64,000 nucleotides of DNA, taken from the NCBI GenBank assembly GCA_947476285.1, contig CANJPU010000005.1, forward strand, positions 1 to 64,000, read 5' to 3'. The notes under the pieces were generated by a model. The model had not been told where the DNA came from. It saw only the letters and a list, made by a program, of their open reading frames with translations, and ran no database searches. This document shows positions 35,220 through 42,731 of this stretch, in pieces. The position numbers were made by a program, and so were the translations under genes. The DNA comes from Comamonadaceae bacterium (GTDB lineage Bacteria; Pseudomonadota; Gammaproteobacteria; Burkholderiales; Burkholderiaceae_C). The first letter of the stretch is position 1. Each line of letters begins with the position of its first letter.

Positions 35220-35480
35220 GTGGAAAAACTCGCACGAAGCTTCGTGGTGGAGATCAGCGAAGCGCGCTGTCGCTCTTGTGCCGTGTGCTGGGACCCGCAG
35301 GTGTGCGAACCGCAGGTGCTCAGCTGGCAGCCGCCTTTCAACAAGGCCATCGTGGTTGACATTGACGCTTGCACCGGCTGTCGACAATGCGAATGGCTGT
35401 GCCCGGACTGGGCCATCGTCGTGCGCGAGACGGGTCAAAGCGACTCCGCCGCAACGGCCGCAACCGGAGCATCCGCATGA
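35220..35480 (+). CDS. Two-cluster ferredoxin subunit
   Basis: This 86-residue 2[4Fe-4S]-type electron carrier is probably the delta/ferredoxin component of the oxidoreductase that follows. Start GTG 35220 has AAGGAAGAG upstream; the track start (TTG 35160) would add 20 residues. Cysteines are C17, C20, C23, C29 and C51, C54, C57, C61. The second set is canonical CxxCxxCxxxCP, while the first is CxxCxxCx5CEP, an atypical last spacing. The stop overlaps the alpha-subunit start (ATGA). Confidence 0.88.
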   Translation: MEKLARSFVVEISEARCRSCAVCWDPQVCEPQVLSWQPPFNKAIVVDIDACTGCRQCEWLCPDWAIVVRETGQSDSAATAATGASA

Positions 35481-36640
35481 CCCGCCGCCTGCTGTTTGGC
35501 AATGAAGCTTTCTGCGAAGGCGCCATCGCCGCCGGCGTGCGTTTCTACGCGGGCTACCCCATCACCCCCGCCACCGAAATCGCCGAGACCATGTCGCGCC
35601 GCATGCCGGAGGTAGGCGGCACCTATGTGCAGATGGAGGACGAGCTCGGAGCGGCCGCCGCGCTGATGGGCGCCTCGGCTGCGGGTGTGAAATCGGTGAC
35701 GGCGAGCTCGGGCCCGGGGATGGCGCTGATACAAAACGAGATCGGCCAGGCCATCGCGGCGGAGTGCCCCATGGTCATCATCAACGTGCAGCGCGCCGGC
35801 CCCGGTATCGGCAACGCCACGCGATCGGGCCAGATGGAATTCATGCAGGTGCGCTACGGCACCAACGGCGAGGCGCCCGGCGTTGCCATCGCGCCCTCGA
35901 CGGTGGAAGAGGCATTCTGGCTCACCATCCAGGCGGTCAATTTCTCCGAGATGCTGCGCACCGTGGTCGTTGTCTTGGGCGATGGCTTGCTGGGCCTGCA
36001 GCGTGCCGTGGTGGACCTGCCCGATTATTCGACGATCAAAACAATCGAACGGCCCCGGCCGAGCGGGCCGGTGCAGGAGTGGCGCGGCAGTTATGCGGCC
36101 AATGAGCTCGATGACATTCCACCCATGGCCGATTTCGGCTCACCCTACAAGGGGCTGGTGAGTACCGTGGGCCTATTCAAGCGCGGCGGCGGTGACTCCA
36201 CCGTCGAAGGCCTGGACCAGAGCGACCAGGATTTCACCGTGCGCAGGCTGCACCAGAAAATTCTTTCGCGGCAAAAGGAAATCACGCTGTTCGAGCAGAA
36301 GATGACCGAGGACGCAGAGGTCGTTTACGTCGCATGGGGCACGCAGGCCTTGTCGGCCCTGGAGGCGGCCGATCAGGCGCGCGCCCAGGGCATCAAGGCC
36401 GGTGTGCTGCGTCTCATCACTGTCTGGCCTTTCCCATCCGATCTGGTGCGCCAGGCCTGCGCCAATGCGCGCCTGGTCGTGGTGCCCGAGATGAACATGG
36501 GTCAGTGCCAGCTCATGGTCACGCATGCGCTGGCCAATACCGCCACCCGTGTGGTGGGCGTGAATCATGTGGACAGCAATTTCATCACCCCGGCCGAGAT
36601 CATCGCCAAGACGCGCGAACACCTGGAGCAATCGAAATGA
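35477..36640 (+). CDS. 2-oxoacid:ferredoxin oxidoreductase, alpha subunit
   Basis: This 387-residue pyrimidine-binding and transketolase-C subunit belongs to the KorA/VorB class. It begins MTRRLLFGNEAFCEGAIAAG and has GYPITPATEIAETMSRRMPE, QMEDELGAAAALMGASAAG, and ASSGPGMALIQNEIGQAIAA. The C-terminal domain holds YVAWGTQALSALEAADQAR. It oxidatively decarboxylates a 2-oxoacid to acyl-CoA with beta and gamma subunits. ATGA overlaps at both ends give a strictly coupled four-gene operon. The specific 2-oxoacid cannot be read. Confidence 0.92.
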   Translation: MTRRLLFGNEAFCEGAIAAGVRFYAGYPITPATEIAETMSRRMPEVGGTYVQMEDELGAAAALMGASAAGVKSVTASSGPGMALIQNEIGQAIAAECPMVIINVQRAGPGIGNATRSGQMEFMQVRYGTNGEAPGVAIAPSTVEEAFWLTIQAVNFSEMLRTVVVVLGDGLLGLQRAVVDLPDYSTIKTIERPRPSGPVQEWRGSYAANELDDIPPMADFGSPYKGLVSTVGLFKRGGGDSTVEGLDQSDQDFTVRRLHQKILSRQKEITLFEQKMTEDAEVVYVAWGTQALSALEAADQARAQGIKAGVLRLITVWPFPSDLVRQACANARLVVVPEMNMGQCQLMVTHALANTATRVVGVNHVDSNFITPAEIIAKTREHLEQSK

Positions 36641-37557
36641 ACACCATCACCGAAGTCCAGCCACCGCAGGCGCGCAAGCGCAAGCAGATCGAAACGCCCA
36701 TGGATGACATGATCCAGATGTATGCCGATGTGCCGGAGAAGAATTTTCGTTATTGCCCCGGCTGCGGCCTGGGCATGGCACAAAGCGCGATCATGCGTGC
36801 CTTTGATCGCCTCGGTCTGGACCCATCCAAAGTAGCCACTGCCGGCGGCAGCGGTTGCTATTCGCCACTGGCTCACTATCTCAAGTCCAGCCACATCCAC
36901 GGCTCACACGGCCGCGCCTGCGCGTATGCGACCGGCCTGAAGATGGCCCGCCCTGAGCTCACCGTGCTGGCCTTGCAAGGGGATGGCGATTGTCTTTCAA
37001 TTGGCGGCAATCATTTCATTCATGCCGCGCGGCGCAACATCGACATCAGCGTGATCTGCTTCAACAACTTCGGCTTTGGCGACACCGGCGGGCAGTTCGG
37101 GCCCACCACACCCAAGGGCAGCGTCACCGAGACATCCAACGCCGGCATGCCCGAGGCCGCATTCGATGCCTGCAAATTGGCCATTGGGGCGGGCGCCACC
37201 TACGTGGCGCGCAGCACCGTGGCGCATCCGGCGCACCTGACCAAGATGATCGCCGACGCCATCGCATGGAAGGGCTTTGCCTTTGTCGAGGTGCTGCAGA
37301 ACTGCCATGTCTTTTGGGGCAAGCGCAACGGCATGCCGCAGGCCATGGACATGCTCAAGTATTTCAAAGACAACTCGGTGCGCAACACCGACACACCGCA
37401 AGAAGAATGGTTCGACATACCCACCTATGCGGTTGACGAGAAGAACATGAAGTTCGTGCTGGGCGTGCTGCACAAAGAAGCGCGCAACGAGTTCGGGGAA
37501 GATTACGACAAGCTGCGCCAGCGTGCGATGGCGCAGGCCGTAGGTGTGTCGGGATGA
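36637..37557 (+). CDS. 2-oxoacid:ferredoxin oxidoreductase, beta subunit (TPP-binding)
   Basis: This 306-residue KorB-type subunit has FRYCPGCGLGMAQSAIM near the N-terminus, the TPP/Mg motif LQGDGDCLSIGGNHFIHAARR, and CFNNFGFGDTGGQFGPTTPKG. Cysteines at YCPGCG and GSGCYSP could ligate the beta-subunit [4Fe-4S] cluster. The start overlaps the alpha stop (ATGA), and the end overlaps the gamma start. Confidence 0.92.
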   Translation: MNTITEVQPPQARKRKQIETPMDDMIQMYADVPEKNFRYCPGCGLGMAQSAIMRAFDRLGLDPSKVATAGGSGCYSPLAHYLKSSHIHGSHGRACAYATGLKMARPELTVLALQGDGDCLSIGGNHFIHAARRNIDISVICFNNFGFGDTGGQFGPTTPKGSVTETSNAGMPEAAFDACKLAIGAGATYVARSTVAHPAHLTKMIADAIAWKGFAFVEVLQNCHVFWGKRNGMPQAMDMLKYFKDNSVRNTDTPQEEWFDIPTYAVDEKNMKFVLGVLHKEARNEFGEDYDKLRQRAMAQAVGVSG

Positions 37558-38108
37558 GCACCGAAATCCGTATCGCCGGAGTCGGCAGCCAGGGCCTGGT
37601 GACGGCCAGCATCATCCTGGCCGAGGCGCTGGGCATCGTGCGCGACTTCGAAGTCATCCAGACTCAGTTCTACGCCAGCAACATACAAGGCGGCTCGTCT
37701 TGTGGCGACGTGGTCTTTGGCCGCGAGAAGATCGTCTTCCCCTGGGTGCTCAAACCCGACTACCTGGTGGCGCTGGCGCAGGATGCGGTGCGCGGGCATG
37801 CCGCGTCCATGCGGCCAGGCTCTACCGTGATTGCCGATGAATTGATGGTCAGTGACCTGACGCCTTTCGGTCCCGGTGTGAAGGTGCTGCGCGCACCGCT
37901 GACGGCGCTGGCCGACAGCCTGAAGGTGCGCAAGTGCACCAACATCGTGGCGCTGGGTGCGCTGGCGCGGCATACCGGCCTCTTGACGCTGGATCAACTG
38001 TTGCAGGCGGTGCGCGCGCGCGCGCCGGGTAATGCGGATATCAACCGGCAGGCCGCGGCACTGGGCTTTGAAGCTCAGTTGCGCGAAGCCTCAGCGGCCA
38101 TCGCTTAA
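37554..38108 (+). CDS. 2-oxoacid:ferredoxin oxidoreductase, gamma subunit
   Basis: This 184-residue POR-gamma-type subunit begins MSTEIRIAGVGSQGLVTASI, with the family GxGxQG loop, and continues TQFYASNIQGGSSCGDVVFG. It completes the alpha-beta-gamma set. A 34-base gap follows before the acyl-CoA dehydrogenase genes, which are probably on the same transcript. Confidence 0.92.
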   Translation: MSTEIRIAGVGSQGLVTASIILAEALGIVRDFEVIQTQFYASNIQGGSSCGDVVFGREKIVFPWVLKPDYLVALAQDAVRGHAASMRPGSTVIADELMVSDLTPFGPGVKVLRAPLTALADSLKVRKCTNIVALGALARHTGLLTLDQLLQAVRARAPGNADINRQAAALGFEAQLREASAAIA

Positions 38109-38142
38109 GCCCAGAAGGCCTGGTCCCGATCGAGTGCAGCAG

Positions 38143-39264
38143 ATGTCCGCAGCGATCGCGTTCCCCTCTTGCACCATGCCGGCTGCGGCCAGGGCGCTCA
38201 GGGACGAGGTGCGCGAGTTCATCGCTGCGGAAAAGCCCGCAGGCACGCACTACACCGAGTCCAACCCCGAGTTCAGCCGCAAGCTGGGCGCACGCGGCTG
38301 GATCGGAATGACATGGCCCGTGCAGTGGGGCGGTCACGGACGATCCACACTGGAGCGCTATGTGGTGAGCGAAGAGCTCATCGCCGCGGGCGCGCCCATC
38401 TTCTTTCATTGGGTGGCCGATCGCCAGAGCGGGCCCTTGCTGCTGCGCTTTGGCACCGACGCGCAGCGTGCGCGCTTTCTGCCCGGCATTGTGCGCGGCG
38501 AGAGCGGTTTCGCCATTGGTCTGAGCGAGCCCAATGCCGGCTCGGACCTGGCCGCGCTGGAGACGCGCGCCCAACGGGTGGCAGGTGGCTGGCGCGTCTC
38601 GGGCACCAAGGTCTGGACCAGCAATGCCCACATCGTGCAACACATGATCCTGCTGTGCCGCACCGCGCCGCGCAGCGCCGACAGGCGCCACGGCCTCTCG
38701 CAGTTCATCGTCGATCTGCATGCGCCGGGCATACGCGTGAACCCGATCAAGAACATGGCCGGTCAGTGCGAGTTCAATGAGGTGGTGTTCGATGATGTGT
38801 TCTTGCCCGATGACATGCTGCTGGGCCAGCCGGACCAGGCCTGGGGGCAACTGATCAGCGAGTTGGCTTTCGAGCGCAGCGGCGCCGATCGTTTTCTCAG
38901 TGCCTTGCGGCTCTACACGGCTTTCGTCGATGCGGCCGGTGCCGATCCGTCCGCAGCCGAGGCGGCCTTGATCGGGCGCCTGGCAGCGCACCTGTGGACG
39001 CTGCGGCACATGTCGATCTCGGTGGCGCGCATGCTGCAGGACAAGGCGCCCGAGCTGGAGGCGACCATCGTCAAAGACCTGGGCAACCGTTTCGAGCAAG
39101 GGATTGTCGAGCAATGCAGAGCGCTGCGGCCTGCGCCCGTGCCGGGCACGCCTTACGCCGATGCCTTGCAGCAGGCAATGCTCTACATGCCGCGTGTGAC
39201 CATACAGGGCGGCACGCCGCAAATTCTGCGCAATGCGATGGCGCGCGCACTGGGGCTGCGATGA
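38143..39264 (+). CDS. Acyl-CoA dehydrogenase family protein, first subunit
   Basis: This 373-residue flavoprotein is chosen from ATG 38143. It has the N-terminal helical domain, GWIGMTWPVQWGGHGRSTLE, the FAD-contacting FAIGLSEPNAGSDLAALETRA and WTSNAHIVQHMILLCRT, and ELAFERSGADRFLSA, plus a QGGTPQILRNAMARALGL C-terminus. It oxidises an acyl-CoA to enoyl-CoA. It overlaps the next dehydrogenase gene by ATGA, and the two unequal chains probably form a heteromeric enzyme. Confidence 0.92.
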   Translation: MSAAIAFPSCTMPAAARALRDEVREFIAAEKPAGTHYTESNPEFSRKLGARGWIGMTWPVQWGGHGRSTLERYVVSEELIAAGAPIFFHWVADRQSGPLLLRFGTDAQRARFLPGIVRGESGFAIGLSEPNAGSDLAALETRAQRVAGGWRVSGTKVWTSNAHIVQHMILLCRTAPRSADRRHGLSQFIVDLHAPGIRVNPIKNMAGQCEFNEVVFDDVFLPDDMLLGQPDQAWGQLISELAFERSGADRFLSALRLYTAFVDAAGADPSAAEAALIGRLAAHLWTLRHMSISVARMLQDKAPELEATIVKDLGNRFEQGIVEQCRALRPAPVPGTPYADALQQAMLYMPRVTIQGGTPQILRNAMARALGLR

Positions 39265-40376
39265 GCCAGCCCACCCCCAGCCTGCGCGAGGACGATGCGG
39301 ACCATGACTTGCGCGCGATGTTGCGCGAGATGGCCGATCGCTTGTTTGAACAGCAATACACACGGCAGGTGCAGGCCAGCGCGCAAGAGGGCCAATGGCC
39401 GCAGGCGCTGTGGCACAGCGTCACGCAGGCGGGCCTGACCAGCGCCGCAGTGCCACAGGCGCTTGGCGGTGCGGGTGCGTCTCTGGCCGATGCGGCACTG
39501 ATCATGCGTGCCTGCGGCCACCATGCGCTGGCCCTGCCATTGGTTGAAACCTTGATCGGCAACTGGCTGCTGGCGCAAGCCGGTTGTCAAGCCGATACGG
39601 GAGTGCTGGCGCTGGGCCCGGTGTTGCCCGCCAAGCCGGTGCAACTTGTTCGAGAAAGCGCCCGCTGGACCTTGAGCGCGCGCATTGCGTGCGTGCCCTG
39701 GGCCATGGACGCACAGCACTTCGTCACGGTCGCGCAACTGCCCGACGGCGCACAGGCTGTCATCCTCGCGCCGCTGGAAGCCGCGCAAGTCGACACCGCG
39801 CCCAACATCGCCGGTGAGCCGCGTTGCCAGATTGAGTTTGACCAACTCGACCTCACAGGGCGGATGTTCGAGCTGCCCGCTGGCCTGGACCATGCAGCGG
39901 CGCTTTTCCGGCTGGGTGCATTGGCGCGCTGCCAGCAAATGGTCGGTGCGATGGAGTGGATTCTGGAGCACAGCCTTGTCTATGCCCGTGAGCGGGTGCA
40001 GTTTGGCAAACCCATAGGCGGCTTTCAGGCCATCGGCCACATGGCGGCTGTGATGGCCACGCAGGTGAGCGCGGCCCAGGTGGCAGCCGATGCGGGCATG
40101 ATGGCATTTGGCAGTGAGGCAGCCGATTTGTCCGCAGGGTACGCCAAGGCGCGGGTTGGCGAGGCGGCCGGTGAGGTGGCAGCCCTGGCGCATCAACTGC
40201 ACGGCGCCATGGGCTACAGCCATGAGTACCCCTTGCACTGGCGCACCCGCAGGCTGTGGGCATGGCGCGATGAGTTCGGCGGCGAGTTGCACTGGAACAC
40301 ACAGGCCGGCAAGCTGCTGGCCAAGCGTGGCGGTGCCGCTTTGTGGAGTGGCATGACATTGAGTTTCGAGCTATAA
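39261..40376 (+). CDS. Acyl-CoA dehydrogenase family protein, second subunit
   Basis: This 371-residue ACAD homolog is more divergent in its first two-thirds (VPQALGGAGASLADAALIM, then weak beta-domain) but keeps the helical C-terminal block YARERVQFGKPIGGFQAIGHMAA and HQLHGAMGYSHEYPLHWRTRR. The pair of adjacent, dissimilar ACADs resembles the alpha2beta2 heteromeric dehydrogenases known from steroid side-chain and related pathways. It overlaps the first subunit by four bases. Confidence 0.9.
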   Translation: MSQPTPSLREDDADHDLRAMLREMADRLFEQQYTRQVQASAQEGQWPQALWHSVTQAGLTSAAVPQALGGAGASLADAALIMRACGHHALALPLVETLIGNWLLAQAGCQADTGVLALGPVLPAKPVQLVRESARWTLSARIACVPWAMDAQHFVTVAQLPDGAQAVILAPLEAAQVDTAPNIAGEPRCQIEFDQLDLTGRMFELPAGLDHAAALFRLGALARCQQMVGAMEWILEHSLVYARERVQFGKPIGGFQAIGHMAAVMATQVSAAQVAADAGMMAFGSEAADLSAGYAKARVGEAAGEVAALAHQLHGAMGYSHEYPLHWRTRRLWAWRDEFGGELHWNTQAGKLLAKRGGAALWSGMTLSFEL

Positions 40377-40447
40377 GGACAAGTAGAACAAGTAAAAAAA
40401 TGTGCAGGGATACGCAGACGATTCCTCGACAGATTCAGGAGACAAGC

Positions 40448-41431
40448 ATGAAGCCAACACAGCGCAGACAACTGGTCAAACTCGCCGCAGGCGCAATGGC
40501 CGCATCGGTGATGCCATCATGGGTGAGCGCGCAGTCCGCTTATCCCAACCGGCCGATCAAGCTGGTGATTCCATTCGCTCCGGGTGGTCCCACCGATATT
40601 TTTGGCAGACTGTTTGGCGTGCGCCTGGCCGAGTTGCTGGGTCAACCCGTGGTGCCTGAAAACCGCGCCGGCGCGGGCAGCAACATCGGCATGGATTCGG
40701 TGGCCAAAGCCGCGCCCGATGGCTACACGCTGGCATTTGGCACCGGCTCGATCCCCACCGCTGCGGCCCTCACCAAAATGCCCTACGACCCGCGCAAGGA
40801 CATCGAGGCGATTGCCCTGCTGGGCATCGTGCCGCTGGTGATGCTGGGCGCACCCAACATGCCCAGCACCGCAGCCGGCCTGATTGAACAGATCAAGAAG
40901 ACGCCGGGCAAATACAGCTTTGGCTCTGCAGGCATTGGCACCACCACGCACCTGGCCGGCGAAATGCTCAAGCTCAAGGCGGGTCTGGACATCGTGCATG
41001 TGCCCTATCGGGGATCGGGCCCGGCACTGCAGGAGACTGCGGCAGGTCGACAGGCGTTTCTGTTCGAGACCATCACTGCATCCAAGGGACTCTACAGCTC
41101 GGGCAAGCTGCAGTTGCTCGCTGTCGGCACCAAGAACCGAGTGGCCATGCTGCCCGATGTGCCCACCCTGGCCGAGATCGGCGTGTCGGGCATGGCGGGC
41201 TACACCTGGAACATTCTGTTCGCGCCGGCGCAAACGCCCAGAGCCATCATTGACAGATTGAACAAAGCCTCCAATCAAATTTTGTCCGAGCCCAGCTTCG
41301 TCAAGCACATGGCCGATCTGGCCACCGAGGCCGTCTCCAATTCCACGCCCGAGTCGGCGCGCGCGTTCCTGCTCGAAGAGTTGGACACCTGGGCCAATGT
41401 GGTCAAGCAGGCGGGCGTGAAGGGTGAGTAG
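40448..41431 (+). CDS. Bug/TctC family solute receptor
   Basis: This 327-residue periplasmic receptor starts at ATG 40448 after CAGGAGACAAGC. The signal peptide has a Tat-like RRQLVKLAAGAMAASVMPSW start (only RR of the motif), followed by YPNRPIKLVIPFAPGGPTD, VPENRAGAGSNIG and VPTLAEIGVSG. It lies 71 bases after the dehydrogenases and 51 before a CoA-transferase, so it probably delivers the substrate of this catabolic block. Ligand unknown. Confidence 0.93.
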   Translation: MKPTQRRQLVKLAAGAMAASVMPSWVSAQSAYPNRPIKLVIPFAPGGPTDIFGRLFGVRLAELLGQPVVPENRAGAGSNIGMDSVAKAAPDGYTLAFGTGSIPTAAALTKMPYDPRKDIEAIALLGIVPLVMLGAPNMPSTAAGLIEQIKKTPGKYSFGSAGIGTTTHLAGEMLKLKAGLDIVHVPYRGSGPALQETAAGRQAFLFETITASKGLYSSGKLQLLAVGTKNRVAMLPDVPTLAEIGVSGMAGYTWNILFAPAQTPRAIIDRLNKASNQILSEPSFVKHMADLATEAVSNSTPESARAFLLEELDTWANVVKQAGVKGE

Positions 41432-41482
41432 CCTCGTCACTACTTCCCGACACTCGCTCGTACCTCGGCGCCGCAGCGGACC

Positions 41483-42709
41483 ATGACGCAATCACAATCG
41501 CAAACTTCCACTTCCGCCTCGCCACTCGCCCTCGAAGGCATCCGCGTACTTGACTTCTCACGGGTGCTGGCTGGGCCTTTTTGCGGCACCTTGCTGGCCG
41601 ACATGGGCGCCGATGTGCTCAAGATCGAAGATGCAGAAAAGGGTGACGAATCGCGCACTTGGCTGCCGCAAAAGAATGGTCAGTCCGCGGCCTACATCGC
41701 CAACAACCGCAACAAACGCGGCTTGGCCGTGAACCTCAAAAGCCCAGAAGGGGTGGAGATCATTCGCCGTCTGTGCGCGAGCGCCGACGTGCTGATCGAA
41801 AATTTTCGCACCGGCACGATGGAATCTTTCGGTCTGGGTTATGAGGAGCTTTCCAAACTCAACCCGCGGCTGATCTATTGCTCGGTGTCGGCATTCGGGC
41901 GTGTCGGGCCGCGCGCCAATGAGGGCGGCTATGAAGCCTTGATGCAAGCCTTTTGCGGCATCATGTCCATCACCGGTGAGCCCGATGGTGCGCCGGTGCG
42001 CGCCGGCGTTTCGTTCATCGATCTGGCGACCGGCGCGCTGTGCGCCTTTGGCATCGTCAGCTCGATACAACTGCGGGCGCGCACAGGTGTGGGTCAGCGG
42101 GTGGACGGCTCTTTGCTTGGCACGGCAACGAACATGCTGAACTTCCAGGCGGGCGGCTACCTAATGACCGGCGAAGTGCCGCGTGCGCTGGGCTCGGCCC
42201 ATCCGGCCATCGCGCCATACCGCAATTTTCGCTGCCGTGACGGTCAGTGGATCTTCATCGCCGGGGCCAACGACAGACTCACCGGCCGCCTGCTCACCGC
42301 ACTGGGTCTCGCACATCTTTGCCAGGATCCGCGCTTTGTCACCAACGCGGACAGAGTGCGCAACCGCGTCGAGATCGACCGGCTGGTGGCGCAAGCCATT
42401 GCCGAGCACGATCGGCCCGCGCTGCTGCAATTGCTGGACGATGCCGCCTTCCCAGCCGCACCGGTCAACACCGTGGACCAGGCCTTCGCCGATCCGCAGA
42501 CACGGGCCATGGACCTGATCTGGCAGATGCAGCATCCCCAGGCCGGCGCGATCGACGTGGTGGGCTTCCCGGTGAGCTTCTCAGGCATGCAGCCGCGCGT
42601 GCGCATGGCGTCGCCGGGCCAGGGCCAACACACGGATGAGGCGCTGCGAGAGATCGGCTATACGGACCTGCAGATACGCTCTTTGCGTGATCGCGCCATC
42701 GTCAAGTAG
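41483..42709 (+). CDS. CaiB/BaiF family (class III) CoA-transferase
   Basis: This 408-residue CoA-transferase has LEGIRVLDFSRVLAGPFCGT, DVLKIEDAEKGDESR, ENFRTGTMESFGLGYEELS and the catalytic Asp180 in SFIDLATGALCAFG. It is a paralog of the 6396 gene and ends the accessory block. It probably activates the acid taken up by the adjacent Bug receptor, giving this cluster two ways to make acyl-CoA (ligase and transferase). It converges on the FUSC gene, with 22 bases between stops. Confidence 0.93.
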   Translation: MTQSQSQTSTSASPLALEGIRVLDFSRVLAGPFCGTLLADMGADVLKIEDAEKGDESRTWLPQKNGQSAAYIANNRNKRGLAVNLKSPEGVEIIRRLCASADVLIENFRTGTMESFGLGYEELSKLNPRLIYCSVSAFGRVGPRANEGGYEALMQAFCGIMSITGEPDGAPVRAGVSFIDLATGALCAFGIVSSIQLRARTGVGQRVDGSLLGTATNMLNFQAGGYLMTGEVPRALGSAHPAIAPYRNFRCRDGQWIFIAGANDRLTGRLLTALGLAHLCQDPRFVTNADRVRNRVEIDRLVAQAIAEHDRPALLQLLDDAAFPAAPVNTVDQAFADPQTRAMDLIWQMQHPQAGAIDVVGFPVSFSGMQPRVRMASPGQGQHTDEALREIGYTDLQIRSLRDRAIVK

Positions 42710-42731
42710 CGAGTGTCTGCCGGGCAGTGGC

